Source: Clostridiales bacterium DTU023 (lineage in GTDB: Bacteria; Bacillota; Clostridia; Saccharofermentanales; DTU023). Taken from it: a stretch of 18,273 nt of DNA. The stretch is taken from the NCBI GenBank assembly GCA_001512945.1, contig LFTF01000063.1:24618-42890 (forward strand), written 5' to 3'. Below are positions 1 through 6,709 of the stretch, piece by piece; the first letter of the stretch is position 1, and the number at the start of each line of letters is the position of its first letter. The translations under genes and the position numbers were made by a program. The notes beneath the pieces were generated by a model. It saw nothing but the letters and a program-made list of their open reading frames with translations, made no database searches and was not told the origin of the DNA.

Positions 1-458
1 ACAACTTTCTCCGCGGACAGACGGCTCGCGAGACTGACACCGATCGCACCTGAGCCCGTAAAGGTATCCAAAATTGAAATCCCCATCTTCTCTCTGTTTT
101 CTTGCGCTATTTCGATGCACATATCAAAAGCGACATCCACCAGCAACTCCGTCTCGGGACGAGGAACAAGCGTCGCTTCCGTAACACGGAACGGTAACCC
201 GCAAAACCATGCGCGGCCGGTGATCTGCTGCAGAGGAACATGTTTTACTCTCAATTCAAGCGCCTGCTCAAGCCGAGCCAAGGTTGCTTGATCTAAAACA
301 TCATCTGGATAGGCGAATTGTCGTGAAAGCGGGATATCCGCGACAGCTTCTATCAGAGCTCTCGCTTCTTCCCGGGGAGACTCGAAGCCTGAAGCAGAAA
401 GCAAATTGACTGCCTCAAAGAAAAATCGGCGTAACGTCAGGCGCTCACCAAATGTCAT
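1..458 (-). CDS. prmC: Release factor glutamine methyltransferase PrmC (HemK), N-terminal part, cut by window edge
   Basis: PrmC transfers a methyl group from S-adenosylmethionine to the glutamine of the GGQ motif in peptide-chain release factors, in the cytoplasm. I translated the minus strand from the ATG at 458 and found 152 codons open to the window edge. An N-terminal helical domain (about residues 1-85) is followed by VPRPETELLV (about 107-116) and a SAM-binding motif I of the form LDTFTGSGAIG, both typical of PrmC. The catalytic NPPY motif lies outside the window. The start overlaps the end of the DUF1385 gene by 14 bases and has no clear Shine-Dalgarno sequence, so translation is probably coupled. 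The order rpmE, DUF1385, prmC is a common Clostridia arrangement, with prfA often next; that gene is not visible here. The motif I Thr-Phe-Thr (often Leu-Gly-Thr) is a mild variation. Confidence 0.93.
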   Translation of the reverse strand, partial: MTFGERLTLRRFFFEAVNLLSASGFESPREEARALIEAVADIPLSRQFAYPDDVLDQATLARLEQALELRVKHVPLQQITGRAWFCGLPFRVTEATLVPRPETELLVDVAFDMCIEIAQENREKMGISILDTFTGSGAIGVSLASRLSAEKV

Positions 459-1470
459 CGTCAGGATTGTCGGGAATAACGGCCTTTGTTGCCTCGATGG
501 CAACTTCCATCATTCCGTCATCTGGCTCCGCCGTTGTAAGTCGCTGAAGGGCAAGTCCAGGCTTTGACAGTACGCGCGTAAAGGCATTGTCGCGCGATCC
601 CACAAGGCGGACCAATTCGTAGGAAACTCCGGCAACCAAAGGCAAGAGCGCGAGCCGGATCAAAATATTAATCCACACCGTATAGCGCCCGACCAAAGAA
701 AAAGTCAAAATAGATATCAACATGACGAGAAACATAAACGAGGTACCGCATCGGGGGTGAAGCCTGCTTTGTATTTTCACATTATCGACCGTCAGAGGAA
801 GGCCAGCCTCGTAACAAGCAATCGTCTTGTGCTCGGAACCGTGGTACATCCACACACGCCGAAGCTCCGACGACCGGGACGTCAACCAAAGGTAGAGAAG
901 AAACAGGACAATCCGGATCACACCTTCAAAAAGCGCCAGCACAAAAACCGCGCCCCCTGTTTTAAGACCTAATCCGAAGCCAGAAAGCCTACGAACCAGA
1001 TCTGTTAAAGCGGTCGGCAAAAGAATGAAAAGAACCGTGCTCATCCCAAGAGAAATAAAGAGAGTCACACCCAACACAAAATTCGGGTGACGCTCCGCAA
1101 ACCGATCAAATGCAGAGGATTTAGTGTGTTCTGTCGTCTCCTCAGTTACCGCTAACTCAGCTGAATACATGAGCGCTGATATCCCCGTTTTGAGTTGCGT
1201 CACGAGACGGGTAATACCGCGTAAAAAAGGAACGTTGAATTTGCTTGATTTTCCGGGACGATCTTTAACCGTGACCTGAATCTCCCCGTCAGGCAAACGA
1301 AGCGCAATGGCCTGCTTGTCAGGGCCAAGCATAAGCAGCCCTTCAATCAGAGCCTGCCCGCCGATCGTCGTCTTTTTGCAAGGTCCGCCGTTTGCTTGAT
1401 TACGAAGTTGAACGCCTTCACTGTCTACCGTGTCAACAGTTAAATTGTCATTGGTGTCGCTAGCCATCAT
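445..1470 (-). CDS. DUF1385 (YqhQ-like) integral membrane protein
   Basis: This is a 341-residue member of the DUF1385 family, whose biochemical role is unknown. The family signature near the N-terminus is seen as IGGQALIEGLLMLGP (36-50), a diverged form of GGQAVIEGVMMRGP. The central block HGSEHKTIACYE (210-221), followed by LTVDNVK and SRLHPRCGTSF (235-245), is strongly conserved in the family and includes possible metal ligands (His, Glu, Cys). Hydrophobic segments at about 130-152, 172-197, 243-262 and 266-290 predict several membrane spans. The C-terminus is acidic. The start is either of two adjacent ATGs (1470 or 1467), 6-9 bases after GGCAGGA. It lies between rpmE and prmC and overlaps prmC by 14 bases, so those two are probably cotranscribed. 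A terminator separates it from rpmE. Confidence 0.9.
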   Translation of the reverse strand: MMASDTNDNLTVDTVDSEGVQLRNQANGGPCKKTTIGGQALIEGLLMLGPDKQAIALRLPDGEIQVTVKDRPGKSSKFNVPFLRGITRLVTQLKTGISALMYSAELAVTEETTEHTKSSAFDRFAERHPNFVLGVTLFISLGMSTVLFILLPTALTDLVRRLSGFGLGLKTGGAVFVLALFEGVIRIVLFLLYLWLTSRSSELRRVWMYHGSEHKTIACYEAGLPLTVDNVKIQSRLHPRCGTSFMFLVMLISILTFSLVGRYTVWINILIRLALLPLVAGVSYELVRLVGSRDNAFTRVLSKPGLALQRLTTAEPDDGMMEVAIEATKAVIPDNPDDDIW

Positions 1471-1478
1471 TAATCCTG

Positions 1479-1495
1479 CCGGTATTACCGGTAAT
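1479..1495. repeat. Overlapping palindromes just upstream of the DUF1385 ribosome binding site
   Basis: The plus strand reads CCGGTATTACCGGTAAT. This holds a 13-base palindrome with a central T (CCGGTA-T-TACCGG, 1479-1491) and a perfect 12-base palindrome, ATTACCGGTAAT (1484-1495). They share TTACCGG and sit directly against the GGCAGGA Shine-Dalgarno sequence of the DUF1385 gene. They could be a protein binding site or a small RNA hairpin; function is not shown. Confidence 0.5.
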
Positions 1496-1516
1496 CGCGT
1501 TCAATCCAGGTTCCTT

Positions 1517-1546
1517 GAAAATAAAGAGGAGCTATTCAGCTCCTCT
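1517..1546 (-). terminator. Rho-independent terminator after rpmE
   Basis: On the minus strand a 9-bp perfect stem AGAGGAGCT / AGCTCCTCT closes a GAAT loop and is followed by TTATTTTC. It lies about 45 bases past the rpmE stop and before the DUF1385 gene. rpmE can therefore be transcribed on its own, with DUF1385-prmC reached by readthrough or from a separate promoter. Confidence 0.85.
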
Positions 1547-1589
1547 GTTGGTTACCTGTTGCTGATTGATACGTTAAAAGAAAAGCTGT

Positions 1590-1847
1590 TTAGCTTTCCG
1601 GTTTGGTATCCTGATCCGGATTGGTGTCCTGATCCGTTTTGGTGTCCTGATGCTGATTCATACGTTTGCGGAACTTGTCTACTCGTCCGCCCGCGTCGAT
1701 TAGCTTCTGACGCCCCGTGTAAAAGGGATGGCATTTCGAGCAAATATCAACATTGATCTTGTCTTTGATTGCTCCTGTTTCGAACGTTTCGCCGCAAGCG
1801 CAACGCACAATACATTTGCCGTAATTTGGATGAATTCCGTCTTTCAT
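1590..1847 (-). CDS. rpmE: 50S ribosomal protein L31 (zinc-binding type) with a repetitive C-terminal extension
   Basis: L31 is a large-subunit protein that helps bridge the two ribosomal subunits. The ATG at 1847 is chosen because GAGAGGTG lies 6 bases upstream and the protein then begins MKDGIHPNYGK, like other L31 proteins; a GTG three codons upstream overlaps that ribosome binding site. In the 85-residue product the zinc ligands are C16 and C18 (in RCACG) and C36 and C39 (in DICSKCHPF), so this is the zinc-containing C+ form. FYTGRQKLIDAGGRVDKFRKR follows as usual. The last ~19 residues, containing QDTKTD, QDTNPD and QDTKPES, are an extra acidic tail encoded by three 18-base repeats. Many Bacillota L31 proteins are about 66-70 residues, so the tail is unusual. 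A strong promoter and terminator suggest a monocistronic unit. Confidence 0.95.
   Translation of the reverse strand: MKDGIHPNYGKCIVRCACGETFETGAIKDKINVDICSKCHPFYTGRQKLIDAGGRVDKFRKRMNQHQDTKTDQDTNPDQDTKPES
1605..1658. repeat. Three tandem 18-base repeats inside the 3' end of rpmE
   Basis: Three contiguous 18-base units (1605-1622, 1623-1640, 1641-1658), each of the form GGT(A/G)TCCTGATnnnnnTT on the plus strand, encode the hexapeptide repeat in the L31 tail. The unit length is a multiple of three, so copy changes keep the frame. It looks like a replication-slippage repeat. Confidence 0.85.
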
Positions 1848-1863
1848 GTCTTTCACCTCTCAT

Positions 1864-1904
1864 GGAAATCGCGCGAGAAACTGCCTGCCCTCGTATGCGA
1901 TCCC
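1864..1904 (-). promoter_or_regulatory. rpmE: Hairpin in the rpmE 5' leader, next to the ribosome binding site
   Basis: In the minus-strand transcript GGGATCGC (1904-1897) pairs with GCGATTTCC (1872-1864), giving 8 pairs with one bulge and one G-U. An inner CGAG/CTCG stem closes a loop containing GGCAGGCAG. The hairpin ends only a few bases before the GAGAGGTG ribosome binding site. Leaders of ribosomal protein genes often carry autoregulatory structures, and L31 leader motifs are known in several phyla; whether this matches one was not tested. Confidence 0.45.
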
Positions 1905-1936
1905 AGAAATATGCGCCCCCGAAGAGCCGCCCGATG

Positions 1937-1966
1937 ATTGTACAACGGCGCGCGAGACGCTGTCAA
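1937..1966 (-). promoter_or_regulatory. rpmE: Promoter of rpmE
   Basis: The minus strand has a perfect -35 TTGACA (1966-1961), an 18-base spacer and a -10 TACAAT (1942-1937). Transcription would start near 1930, leaving a leader of about 80 bases before the rpmE ATG. This matches a vegetative sigma-A promoter. Confidence 0.8.
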
Positions 1967-2008
1967 GCGTTCATACATTTAGTTACAGGTGATCGATCTA
2001 AGAAAACA

Positions 2009-2668
2009 TCACCGTTTGGAATCAACGTAGAAAGGCGTTTTTTCAACGGGGATGTCATTTGTAAATAACTTTTCCGCTCGGATGACACGAAACGGATCTG
2101 TCGCAACCTCTAACCGCACCCCTCCTGCCCCTAGCGTGTAAGAGCGGTGAAGCGGATCATCTTCACTAAGTAAATGATCGGTAAAATGCAGGATCGGCCC
2201 CCCGTGAAAGACAAGAGCAAGTGGAAACCTGTCCGCAGATTCCTGTGCCATTGTTTCAATGCGATCTAAGACGCGCGTTATGCGTGACAAAAATACATTA
2301 TAAGATTCTCCGCCGGGAGGCGTTATCTGCCCAAACGATTTGACAAACTCACGGTATAGAGGTTCTGACAGCAGCTCATCGTGCGTCTTGCCATCCCATT
2401 CGCCAAACTCGCGCTCCATGAGATCCGGCATCAATTCCACCGGCATATCGGGGAAATATAACTTTGCCGTGCTTGCGGCACGCACCAGAGGCGATACCCA
2501 AAGTGTCTCAATATCTGGCGATTCCCCTCTTTTCTGTCGCTGCTCAATCAATTGGCGGCTTTCGGGAAGAATATCGTAATTCAGAGTTGATCCCTGATAT
2601 TCTCTGCACAGGTTCTGATACGTCAATCCATGACGAATCATATAAACCGTGTGTGTCTTTTGATGCAT
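2009..2668 (-). CDS. Histidine phosphatase family protein (phosphoglycerate-mutase-like)
   Basis: This 219-residue protein belongs to the branch-1 histidine phosphatase superfamily, which uses a phospho-histidine intermediate to hydrolyse or move phosphates. The RHG motif is at 12-14 (H13 is the nucleophile), with R63 in SPLVRAAST, E85/E87 in MEREFGEWDG as proton-donor candidates, the family motif PPGGES at 117-122 and the second histidine H155 in VFHGG. Length and motifs fit the CobC/GpmB-like group, but no cobalamin or glycolysis gene is nearby, so the substrate cannot be given. The ATG at 2668 follows AGAGG by 9 bases. A hairpin terminator for the upstream DUF4438 gene lies between the two genes, so it may have its own weak promoter or depend on readthrough. 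Confidence 0.88.
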   Translation of the reverse strand: MHQKTHTVYMIRHGLTYQNLCREYQGSTLNYDILPESRQLIEQRQKRGESPDIETLWVSPLVRAASTAKLYFPDMPVELMPDLMEREFGEWDGKTHDELLSEPLYREFVKSFGQITPPGGESYNVFLSRITRVLDRIETMAQESADRFPLALVFHGGPILHFTDHLLSEDDPLHRSYTLGAGGVRLEVATDPFRVIRAEKLFTNDIPVEKTPFYVDSKR

Positions 2669-2699
2669 TGTCGATAACCTCTTTTCAATTTAGAGAATC

Positions 2700-2729
2700 A
2701 TATAATGGCGCACCCGATTAGGTGCGCCA
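2700..2729 (-). terminator. Terminator after the DUF4438 gene
   Basis: A perfect 9-bp stem TGGCGCACC / GGTGCGCCA with a 6-base loop is followed on the minus strand by TTATATGATT. The T-tract is weak but the stem is GC-rich. It lies about 40 bases past the DUF4438 stop and just before the phosphatase gene. Confidence 0.7.
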
Positions 2730-2770
2730 CTGGTCGTCTTCGCAGAATAGTCAGCTCTCGAGTATGCCGC

Positions 2771-3646
2771 CTATTCAGTGTCCTCTTTTGTGTCGATAAA
2801 ATAATTGGCAAGATTAGCGTCGGCATCTTGGCGGCCGACCAGCAATTCCCCATCCGAACAGCTTAGAAGCGCAGTAACTCCGGGGCCGTGACCAGATAAA
2901 ATACAGTTAGAATGCACGACAACGCCAAGCGTGCGTGCCCCTTTCTTGTACTGCCGACCGTATCGGTTGTCGCAGTCGATTAAAAGCACAATGTCACCGA
3001 AACGCAAATCTTCAAGTCCGTACTCTGCCAATGCTTCCAGATCGCCCGTCATGATATCGTAGTCACCGGTGTAAGCTGATGCCGATCCTATACCGGACCC
3101 CATGAGATAAGGTGGGACTTCCGCCACGCAAGGCACGATCAGCTTGCCGTCTTTTTCTTGAGGCGCGATTTTCTCCAATAGCTCCGGCGACAGATTCAAG
3201 CAAGCGATGTCAGGATAATCTGTTAGTTCCAACCCAAGGCCTTTCGCCCGTACAAGGACTTGATCCCCTATTTTCATTTTTTCAAGCGAATCAGTCGGGA
3301 AATAGCAAATCGTGTGTTCAATGCCGCCGTGTTTGCCTGTGACAAATCCCTCTGTGCCTTTAGCGTCACCATCTACAATGATGGCACGATTGCCAACACA
3401 GGCGCAGTGCATTACGCCATTGTTCTCCGTGCGATCTTCATTGCGGAGACTTACACCCGGTTCGATATGATCGCCGGCAAGCTTCATGCAGCAGTCGCCG
3501 ATCTTGTAGTTGTACACGATTCCACCAACACCCGGAAGAACGCGAGGGACGCCACTGTTGTCAATACGGTAACCACCCCTTGACGTAGGCGCATGGATTT
3601 TTGCCTGTACCGACATCTCCACGAGATGCTCTTTGTTTGTTTTCAT
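2771..3646 (-). CDS. DUF4438 family protein of unknown function
   Basis: The start is placed at the ATG at 3646, which has AAGGAGG 5 bases upstream; an in-frame ATG 19 codons earlier has no ribosome binding site. The resulting 291-residue protein begins MKTNKEHLVEMSVQAK. I recognise it as a DUF4438 protein from its length and from glycine-rich blocks such as GDHIEPGVSLRN, GKHGGIEHTICYFP, PYLMGSGIGSA and the C-terminal SGHGPGVTALL. It is acidic, has no signal peptide or membrane span, and is probably a cytoplasmic beta-rich protein. Conserved His, Asp and Cys residues (for example DCCMK, GDHIEP) could bind a metal or act in catalysis, but the reaction is unknown. It sits alone between the tRNA-Val terminator and its own terminator. 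The family assignment rests on memory of its motifs. Confidence 0.72.
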   Translation of the reverse strand: MKTNKEHLVEMSVQAKIHAPTSRGGYRIDNSGVPRVLPGVGGIVYNYKIGDCCMKLAGDHIEPGVSLRNEDRTENNGVMHCACVGNRAIIVDGDAKGTEGFVTGKHGGIEHTICYFPTDSLEKMKIGDQVLVRAKGLGLELTDYPDIACLNLSPELLEKIAPQEKDGKLIVPCVAEVPPYLMGSGIGSASAYTGDYDIMTGDLEALAEYGLEDLRFGDIVLLIDCDNRYGRQYKKGARTLGVVVHSNCILSGHGPGVTALLSCSDGELLVGRQDADANLANYFIDTKEDTE

Positions 3647-3762
3647 CAATGCCTCCTTATAATCCATATATCGGATCAAGATATTCTTATATAAGCCTAT
3701 CACAGCCTAAGTCCTATCAAAATATTTTTATATTAAATGTGGAGTTTCCATTCCAGGACAAT

Positions 3763-3803
3763 CTAAAATAACAAAGCCCTGTAAATTAAAATTACAGGGC
3801 TTT
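3763..3803 (-). terminator. Terminator of the tRNA-Val transcript
   Basis: A 12-bp perfect stem AAAGCCCTGTAA / TTACAGGGCTTT with a 7-base A/T loop begins right after the CCA end of the tRNA on the minus strand and is followed by GTTATTTTAG. The plus strand also ends in T5, so it could work in both directions. Confidence 0.88.
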
Positions 3804-3804
3804 T

Positions 3805-3881
3805 TGGTGGGTAATACTGGACTTGAACCAGTGACCCCCTGCATGTCAAGCAGGTACTCTAACCAGCTGAGCTAATCACCC
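3805..3881 (-). tRNA. tRNA-Val, anticodon GAC
   Basis: The minus strand folds into a full 77-base cloverleaf. The acceptor stem is GGGTGAT with ATTACCC (one G-U). The D-arm region is GCTCAGCTGGTTAGAGT. The anticodon stem CCTGC/GCAGG closes the loop TTGACAT, giving anticodon GAC (Val, codons GUC/GUU). The T-arm is ACTGG-TTCAAGT-CCAGT. The discriminator base is A and the 3' CCA is encoded (3807-3805). It has its own promoter and terminator and no neighbouring tRNA genes. Confidence 0.96.
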
Positions 3882-3893
3882 GAACCGAGGTCT

Positions 3894-3922
3894 AGTTTAC
3901 ATTACACCCGAGACACTGTCAA
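3894..3922 (-). promoter_or_regulatory. Promoter of tRNA-Val
   Basis: On the minus strand a perfect -35 TTGACA (3922-3917) is separated by 17 bases from a -10 TAAACT (3899-3894). The predicted start is a few bases before the mature tRNA 5' end at 3881, so the 5' leader would be very short. Confidence 0.82.
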
Positions 3923-3933
3923 ACAGAATTCCA

Positions 3934-3950
3934 GGGCGCGTATCGCGCTC
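3934..3950 (-). terminator. Possible terminator hairpin after copA
   Basis: One base past the copA stop codon, the minus strand reads GAGCGCG-ATA-CGCGCCC, a 7-bp GC-rich stem with one G-U and a 3-base loop. No clear T-tract follows (TGGAATTCTG), so it may be an RNA-end stabiliser or a weak terminator. Confidence 0.4.
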
Positions 3951-3951
3951 A

Positions 3952-4161
3952 CTATCCAACCACTTCATAGCCCGCCTCAGCGATGGCTGCTTCTAAATCA
4001 GAACGGTTCAATGCTCCTCGGCTACAAACAGTTACGCGTCTGGTTTCGAGGTCGGCACTGACGCTTTCAACACCGGGAATCATCTTAAGCACTTTTTCGA
4101 CGCTCGCTGTGCAGTGACCACAAGTCATACCGTCGACCAACAATATAATTTCCTGGTTCAT
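3952..4161 (-). CDS. Possible internal gene: free CopZ-like copper chaperone (69 residues)
   Basis: Inside copA, in the same frame, an ATG at 4161 is preceded by AGGAGGGTGAATTT, with 8 bases between the GGAGG core and the ATG. That is as good as any ribosome binding site in this window. Initiation here would give a 69-residue protein beginning MNQEIILLVDGMTCGHC, the size and motif of a free CopZ chaperone that carries Cu(I) to CopA or to a regulator. The SD encodes the Glu-Glu-Gly part of the linker (LEEEGEF), so the signal could be chance in a Glu-rich segment or a relic of a once separate copZ. The domain itself is certain; separate translation is inference. Confidence 0.5.
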   Translation of the reverse strand: MNQEIILLVDGMTCGHCTASVEKVLKMIPGVESVSADLETRRVTVCSRGALNRSDLEAAIAEAGYEVVG

Positions 4162-6621
4162 AAATTCACCCTCCTCTTCCAAATCTTTGAGCAATTGCTT
4201 CGCCGGGCATGTATTGCCTGGCAAAGAACAAGTACTAGTAACGTTATGTTGTGCTAATGTCATGTCGGGCACGTCCCTTCGTGAGGTTCGGCGGTCTGTT
4301 TTTGACCTGAAACGCCTTAACCTCAATGCGTTCAGCACGACAAAGATGGAACTGAAACTCATCGCGAGCGCGCCGATCATGGGCGTGAGGCGCAGTCCAT
4401 AAGGGATAAAAAAGACACCCGCGGCTACAGGGATCGCAACGACGTTGTAAAAGAATGCCCAAAACAGATTCTGCTTGATCGTCCTGAGTGTTTTACGGCT
4501 CAGCTCGATTGCCGTCACGGCATCATTCAATTCGTTGCGTACAAGGACGATATCAGCTGATTCTATGGCGATGTCGCTTCCGGCGCCGATGGCAATACCG
4601 ACATCCGCCACCGCCAACGCGGGCGCGTCGTTGATACCGTCGCCGACCATGGCGACGCGCTCCCCTTCCGCGCGAAGTTTTTCAATGACTGCCGCCTTAT
4701 CGGTTGGCAGAACTTCCGCGATAACCTGAACATTTCCTAGCTCCAGACCGATCGCTTCAGCCGTCGCTTGCCTGTCGCCTGTCAGCATGATTACGCGGAG
4801 TCCGAGTTCATGCAACCGTTCAACCGCACCGGCACTTCCCGGTTTTAATGTATCGGTTGCGGCGATAAGCCCTAGAAGTTCGTCTTCTAAAGCAATATAA
4901 AGCAATGTCCGACCTTGCCGTGAGAGTTCGTCCGCTGTTGCTTCGAGAGAAGCGTCCCTCAAACCAAGCTCGCCCATATAATTGGCACTCCCGATAAAAA
5001 CGTGTCGCCCATCTTTGAGCTCGCCGCGAATACCACGACCGGGGACTGCGGAAAAACGTTCAACCGGGATTCGGTCTGTGAGGGTCCTTGTTTTAGCTTC
5101 TCGAAGAATAGCACCGGCAAGGGGGTGCTCCGACAACTCTTCAAGCGTGGCCGCGAGCACAAGAAGATCGTCTTGTGTCCGGAAATCTTTCTGTCCGTGT
5201 AATCCATTTTGCACGCCCCCCCGGACCACAATCTCGGTTACCTCGGGACGACCGACCGTCAACGTTCCCGTCTTGTCAAAAACGACGCAACTGAGATTCC
5301 CCGCATCCTCGAGCGCCTCCCCCGACTTGATCAAAATACCGTGGCGAGCACCCTGCCCCGTCGCAACCATAATCGCAACGGGCGTTGCGAGACCGAGCGC
5401 ACACGGACATGAGATAACGAGAACCGAAATAGCCATAGAGAAAGCGAGTTCGACAGACCATCCCGCGAAAAGCCAACCGGCAAGCGTGACGATTGCTATT
5501 CCTATAACGATCGGAACAAAGACCCCTGCTACGCGATCTGCCAAGCGTGACACAGGTGCTTTGGAGGACGACGCTTCCTCCATGAGGTGAATCATCTGAG
5601 CGAGTGTCGTATCCTCACCTATCCTTGTCGCCTCAAAAAGAAGTGTACCTGTACCGTTAATAGTCGCTGAGGTCACATGATCTCCGGGCGCTTTTTCGAC
5701 AGGAATGCTTTCACCCGTCATCGCGGACTCATCAATAGACGTATGCCCTTCACGAACAACGCCATCACATGGAACGCGCGCGCCCGGCAAAAGGACGACG
5801 AGATCCCCGACGCGCAGATCGGACGCGTCGATTTCTACGCGCTCACCTTCTCGCATAACGAGTGCCGACTGAGGCACGAGATCCATCAAGCCGGTAAGCG
5901 CTTCAGAGGTTTTGCCTTTAGCGCGAGCTTCCAGGGTCTTCCCGACCGTAATCAAAACCAGGATCATCGCTGATGATTCGAAATAAAGCTGGTGCAGATA
6001 GCGGTCAACTAATGCGTAATCTCCTGTACCAAGTCCGTTGCCAATACGATAGATTGCGAAAAGTCCAAAGATAAAGGAAGCAGACGACCCCAAAGCAATC
6101 AATGTATTCATATTAGGGGCACGGTGAATCAAGCCCTTGAAACCTGACGTGAAGAAAACTCCGTTGATCAGAAGAACCGGCGCAGCCAGAATCATCTGGG
6201 CCAAAGCGTAACCAACCGCATTTTCACGACCTACAAGAAAGGAAGGAATTGGGAGGCCAAGCATGGGGCCCATGGAGAGCCACATGAGTGGGATAAGAAA
6301 CAACGTAGATGTGATGAGGCGCAGCCACATGGTGCGCACCTCTTGTTCGCGAGCCGTGACTAGTGACTGTCGCGCAGTGTGCGGATCTATTTTTTTCAAC
6401 GAATCCGTGCTTTCCAAGGCGGGTTTTATACCGTAACCAGCCTTTTCGACCACAGCAATGATACTTGCTTGATCTTGGATGCTCTCGTCAAGGTTGAGTG
6501 TCATCTTACCCGTCAATAAATTGACGTTGACATCGCTGATACCTTCGAGTTTTTGTACCGCTCGAGTAATCGCCGCCTGACAGGCCGCACAAGTCATCCC
6601 TGTGATAAAAAAAGTTTTCAT
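3952..6621 (-). CDS. copA: Copper-exporting P1B-type ATPase CopA fused to a C-terminal CopZ-like domain
   Basis: CopA pumps Cu(I) out of the cytoplasm using ATP. From the ATG at 6621 (889 residues; GTG ten codons upstream rejected) the order is: heavy-metal domain with GMTCAAC (C11, C14); membrane helices from about 98; actuator TGES (302-305); CPC transport site (405-407); phosphorylation motif DKTGT (D449); HP locus (499-500); TGD (614-616); hinge GDGIND (660-665); and last helices with Y725-N726 and M754/S757, the Cu(I)-site residues of the IB-1 subclass. The frame then continues through a ~50-residue polar linker with two cysteines (C798, C805) into a second heavy-metal domain (821-889) with GMTCGHC (C834, C837). 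A domain at the C-terminus is unusual; CopZ is normally a separate gene. No CopY box or CsoR gene is seen. The 88 bases upstream follow the unknown membrane-protein gene, so cotranscription is possible. Confidence 0.95.
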   Translation of the reverse strand: MKTFFITGMTCAACQAAITRAVQKLEGISDVNVNLLTGKMTLNLDESIQDQASIIAVVEKAGYGIKPALESTDSLKKIDPHTARQSLVTAREQEVRTMWLRLITSTLFLIPLMWLSMGPMLGLPIPSFLVGRENAVGYALAQMILAAPVLLINGVFFTSGFKGLIHRAPNMNTLIALGSSASFIFGLFAIYRIGNGLGTGDYALVDRYLHQLYFESSAMILVLITVGKTLEARAKGKTSEALTGLMDLVPQSALVMREGERVEIDASDLRVGDLVVLLPGARVPCDGVVREGHTSIDESAMTGESIPVEKAPGDHVTSATINGTGTLLFEATRIGEDTTLAQMIHLMEEASSSKAPVSRLADRVAGVFVPIVIGIAIVTLAGWLFAGWSVELAFSMAISVLVISCPCALGLATPVAIMVATGQGARHGILIKSGEALEDAGNLSCVVFDKTGTLTVGRPEVTEIVVRGGVQNGLHGQKDFRTQDDLLVLAATLEELSEHPLAGAILREAKTRTLTDRIPVERFSAVPGRGIRGELKDGRHVFIGSANYMGELGLRDASLEATADELSRQGRTLLYIALEDELLGLIAATDTLKPGSAGAVERLHELGLRVIMLTGDRQATAEAIGLELGNVQVIAEVLPTDKAAVIEKLRAEGERVAMVGDGINDAPALAVADVGIAIGAGSDIAIESADIVLVRNELNDAVTAIELSRKTLRTIKQNLFWAFFYNVVAIPVAAGVFFIPYGLRLTPMIGALAMSFSSIFVVLNALRLRRFRSKTDRRTSRRDVPDMTLAQHNVTSTCSLPGNTCPAKQLLKDLEEEGEFMNQEIILLVDGMTCGHCTASVEKVLKMIPGVESVSADLETRRVTVCSRGALNRSDLEAAIAEAGYEVVG

Positions 6622-6709
6622 GATTGTAAGGTCCTCTATCCCTGGCAACACACTTTCGACATAGATACATAAGACTCCCTGATCGGTTTACCCCAACCAG
6701 CTATTTTTG

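Noticed and set aside
1605..1658. Short direct repeats as a possible CRISPR array
   Set aside because: The units are contiguous, with no spacers, only 18 bases long, and inside a coding frame.
1430..1756. 108-codon plus-strand open frame over the rpmE 3' end
   Set aside because: It overlaps rpmE, the terminator and the DUF1385 start on the opposite strand, and its WCPDP repeats are the antisense reading of the 18-base repeats.
4161..4311. Frameshift or stop between copA and a separate copZ
   Set aside because: I followed the frame through the linker and found it open, so the fusion is real in this sequence; only internal initiation remains open.
4982..5590. 202-codon plus-strand open frame opposite copA
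   Set aside because: It lies wholly antisense to the conserved catalytic core of CopA, has a Ser/Arg/Pro-rich composition typical of a shadow frame, and has no ribosome binding site or recognisable domain.
6622..6651. GTG start of CopA ten codons upstream of 6621
   Set aside because: The metal-binding domain normally begins a few residues before GMTCxxC, as it does with the ATG at 6621; the GTG has no ribosome binding site.
6622..6709. CopY-type operator (TACAnnTGTA) upstream of copA
   Set aside because: No such site was found by eye in the 88-base gap, nor a CsoR-type GC-centred palindrome.
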